From assembly GCA_019118985.1 (NCBI GenBank), contig DWXX01000146.1, positions 1 through 6,589 of the forward strand: DNA of 6,589 nucleotides, in the 5' to 3' direction. The stretch is from Candidatus Faecalibacterium faecipullorum (lineage in GTDB: Bacteria > Bacillota > Clostridia > Oscillospirales > Ruminococcaceae). The position numbers were made by a program, and so were the translations under genes. Under the pieces are notes generated by a model. That model searched no databases. It was not told the origin of the DNA and saw only the letters and a list, made by a program, of their open reading frames with translations. This document shows, one piece after another, positions 6,327 through 6,589 of the stretch. How positions within the stretch are numbered: the first letter of the stretch is position 1; each line of letters opens with the position of its first letter.

Positions 6327-6353
6327 CTTGCTGTGTCCTGTTATATTTGAGCT

Positions 6354-6589
6354 TCAGGTCTCGGCCAGTTCGCCGCGGCTGGCGGCCTTGAGGTAGGCGA
6401 AGATGAAGCCATCCAGATCGCCGTCCATGACGGCGTTGACGTTGCTGGTCTCATAGCCGGTGCGGTGGTCCTTGACCATGGTGTAGGGCATAAAGACATA
6501 GCTGCGGATCTGGTGGCCCCAGGCGATCTCGTTCTGGACGCCCTTGATGTCCTCGATCTTGTCCATGTGCTGCTGCTGGGCGATCTGGT
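6354..6589 (-). CDS. prfB: Peptide chain release factor 2, C-terminal part (5' end outside window)
   Basis: The last 77 codons run leftward from the window edge to a TGA at 6354-6356. The segment AWGHQIRSYVFMPYTMVKDH followed by RTGYET and then VMDGDLDGFI is diagnostic of RF2. RF1 has a different block, with R-x-Y-N-F-P-Q and V-T-D-H-R. RF2 recognises UGA and UAA stop codons on the ribosome and triggers release of the finished peptide. The GGQ catalytic loop, the stop-codon recognition motif and any programmed frameshift site lie upstream, outside the window. The tail after the conserved FIFAYL ends in an acidic stretch of a few residues. The gene is convergent with the Clp gene, 75 bases apart, with a strong terminator between them. 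Confidence 0.95.
   Translation of the reverse strand, partial: QIAQQQHMDKIEDIKGVQNEIAWGHQIRSYVFMPYTMVKDHRTGYETSNVNAVMDGDLDGFIFAYLKAASRGELAET

Overview
The window is a GC-rich bacterial chromosome segment, by eye about two-thirds G+C, with strong G/C preference at third codon positions. It holds five protein genes and part of a sixth on a dense, ordinary chromosomal backbone. The gene families, consensus AGGAGG-type ribosome binding sites and family resemblances suggest a high-GC anaerobic Clostridia member of the Oscillospirales/Ruminococcaceae type. The families are the Clostridia-type aconitase-like hydratase, the stand-alone TSCPD protein, the two-domain Clostridia GNAT protein and a ClpC-like unfoldase. 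The organism call is inference from remembered family distribution, not a database match. No mobile element, CRISPR array, tRNA or rRNA is visible.

Layout. Positions 1-1866 are the last 621 codons of an aconitase-superfamily hydratase whose start lies outside the window. It is followed after 12 bases by a PHP-domain metal-dependent phosphoesterase (1879-2730). That gene overlaps by four bases (ATGA) a 90-residue TSCPD-domain protein (2727-2999). These three form one tightly packed operon closed by a strong intrinsic terminator (3015-3057). A GNAT-family acetyltransferase (3071-3808) begins just after the terminator's T tract and has its own terminator (3821-3856). A short promoter and leader region (3857-3965) precedes a ClpA/ClpC-type Hsp100 ATPase (3966-6278). 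On the opposite strand and convergent with it is the 3' end of prfB, release factor 2 (6354-6589), with its terminator at 6289-6326. No stretch longer than about 110 bases lacks a gene.

How the genes may work together. The hydratase, PHP and TSCPD genes are probably co-transcribed and translationally coupled. The hydratase has clear Fe-S cysteines, the PHP protein a complete set of metal-binding residues, and the TSCPD protein four conserved-looking cysteines. A shared metabolic role is possible, but the substrate is unknown. The Clp ATPase carries two complete AAA+ modules and a probable ClpP-docking LGF loop, so it likely feeds ClpP. It lacks the coiled-coil middle domain typical of Firmicutes ClpC and has no ctsR-mcsA-mcsB genes beside it.

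Nothing here is clearly a new multi-gene system. The points most worth a second look are the middle-domain-less Clp ATPase, the two competing RNA hairpins between the TSCPD and GNAT genes, and the uncharacterised hydratase-PHP-TSCPD operon.
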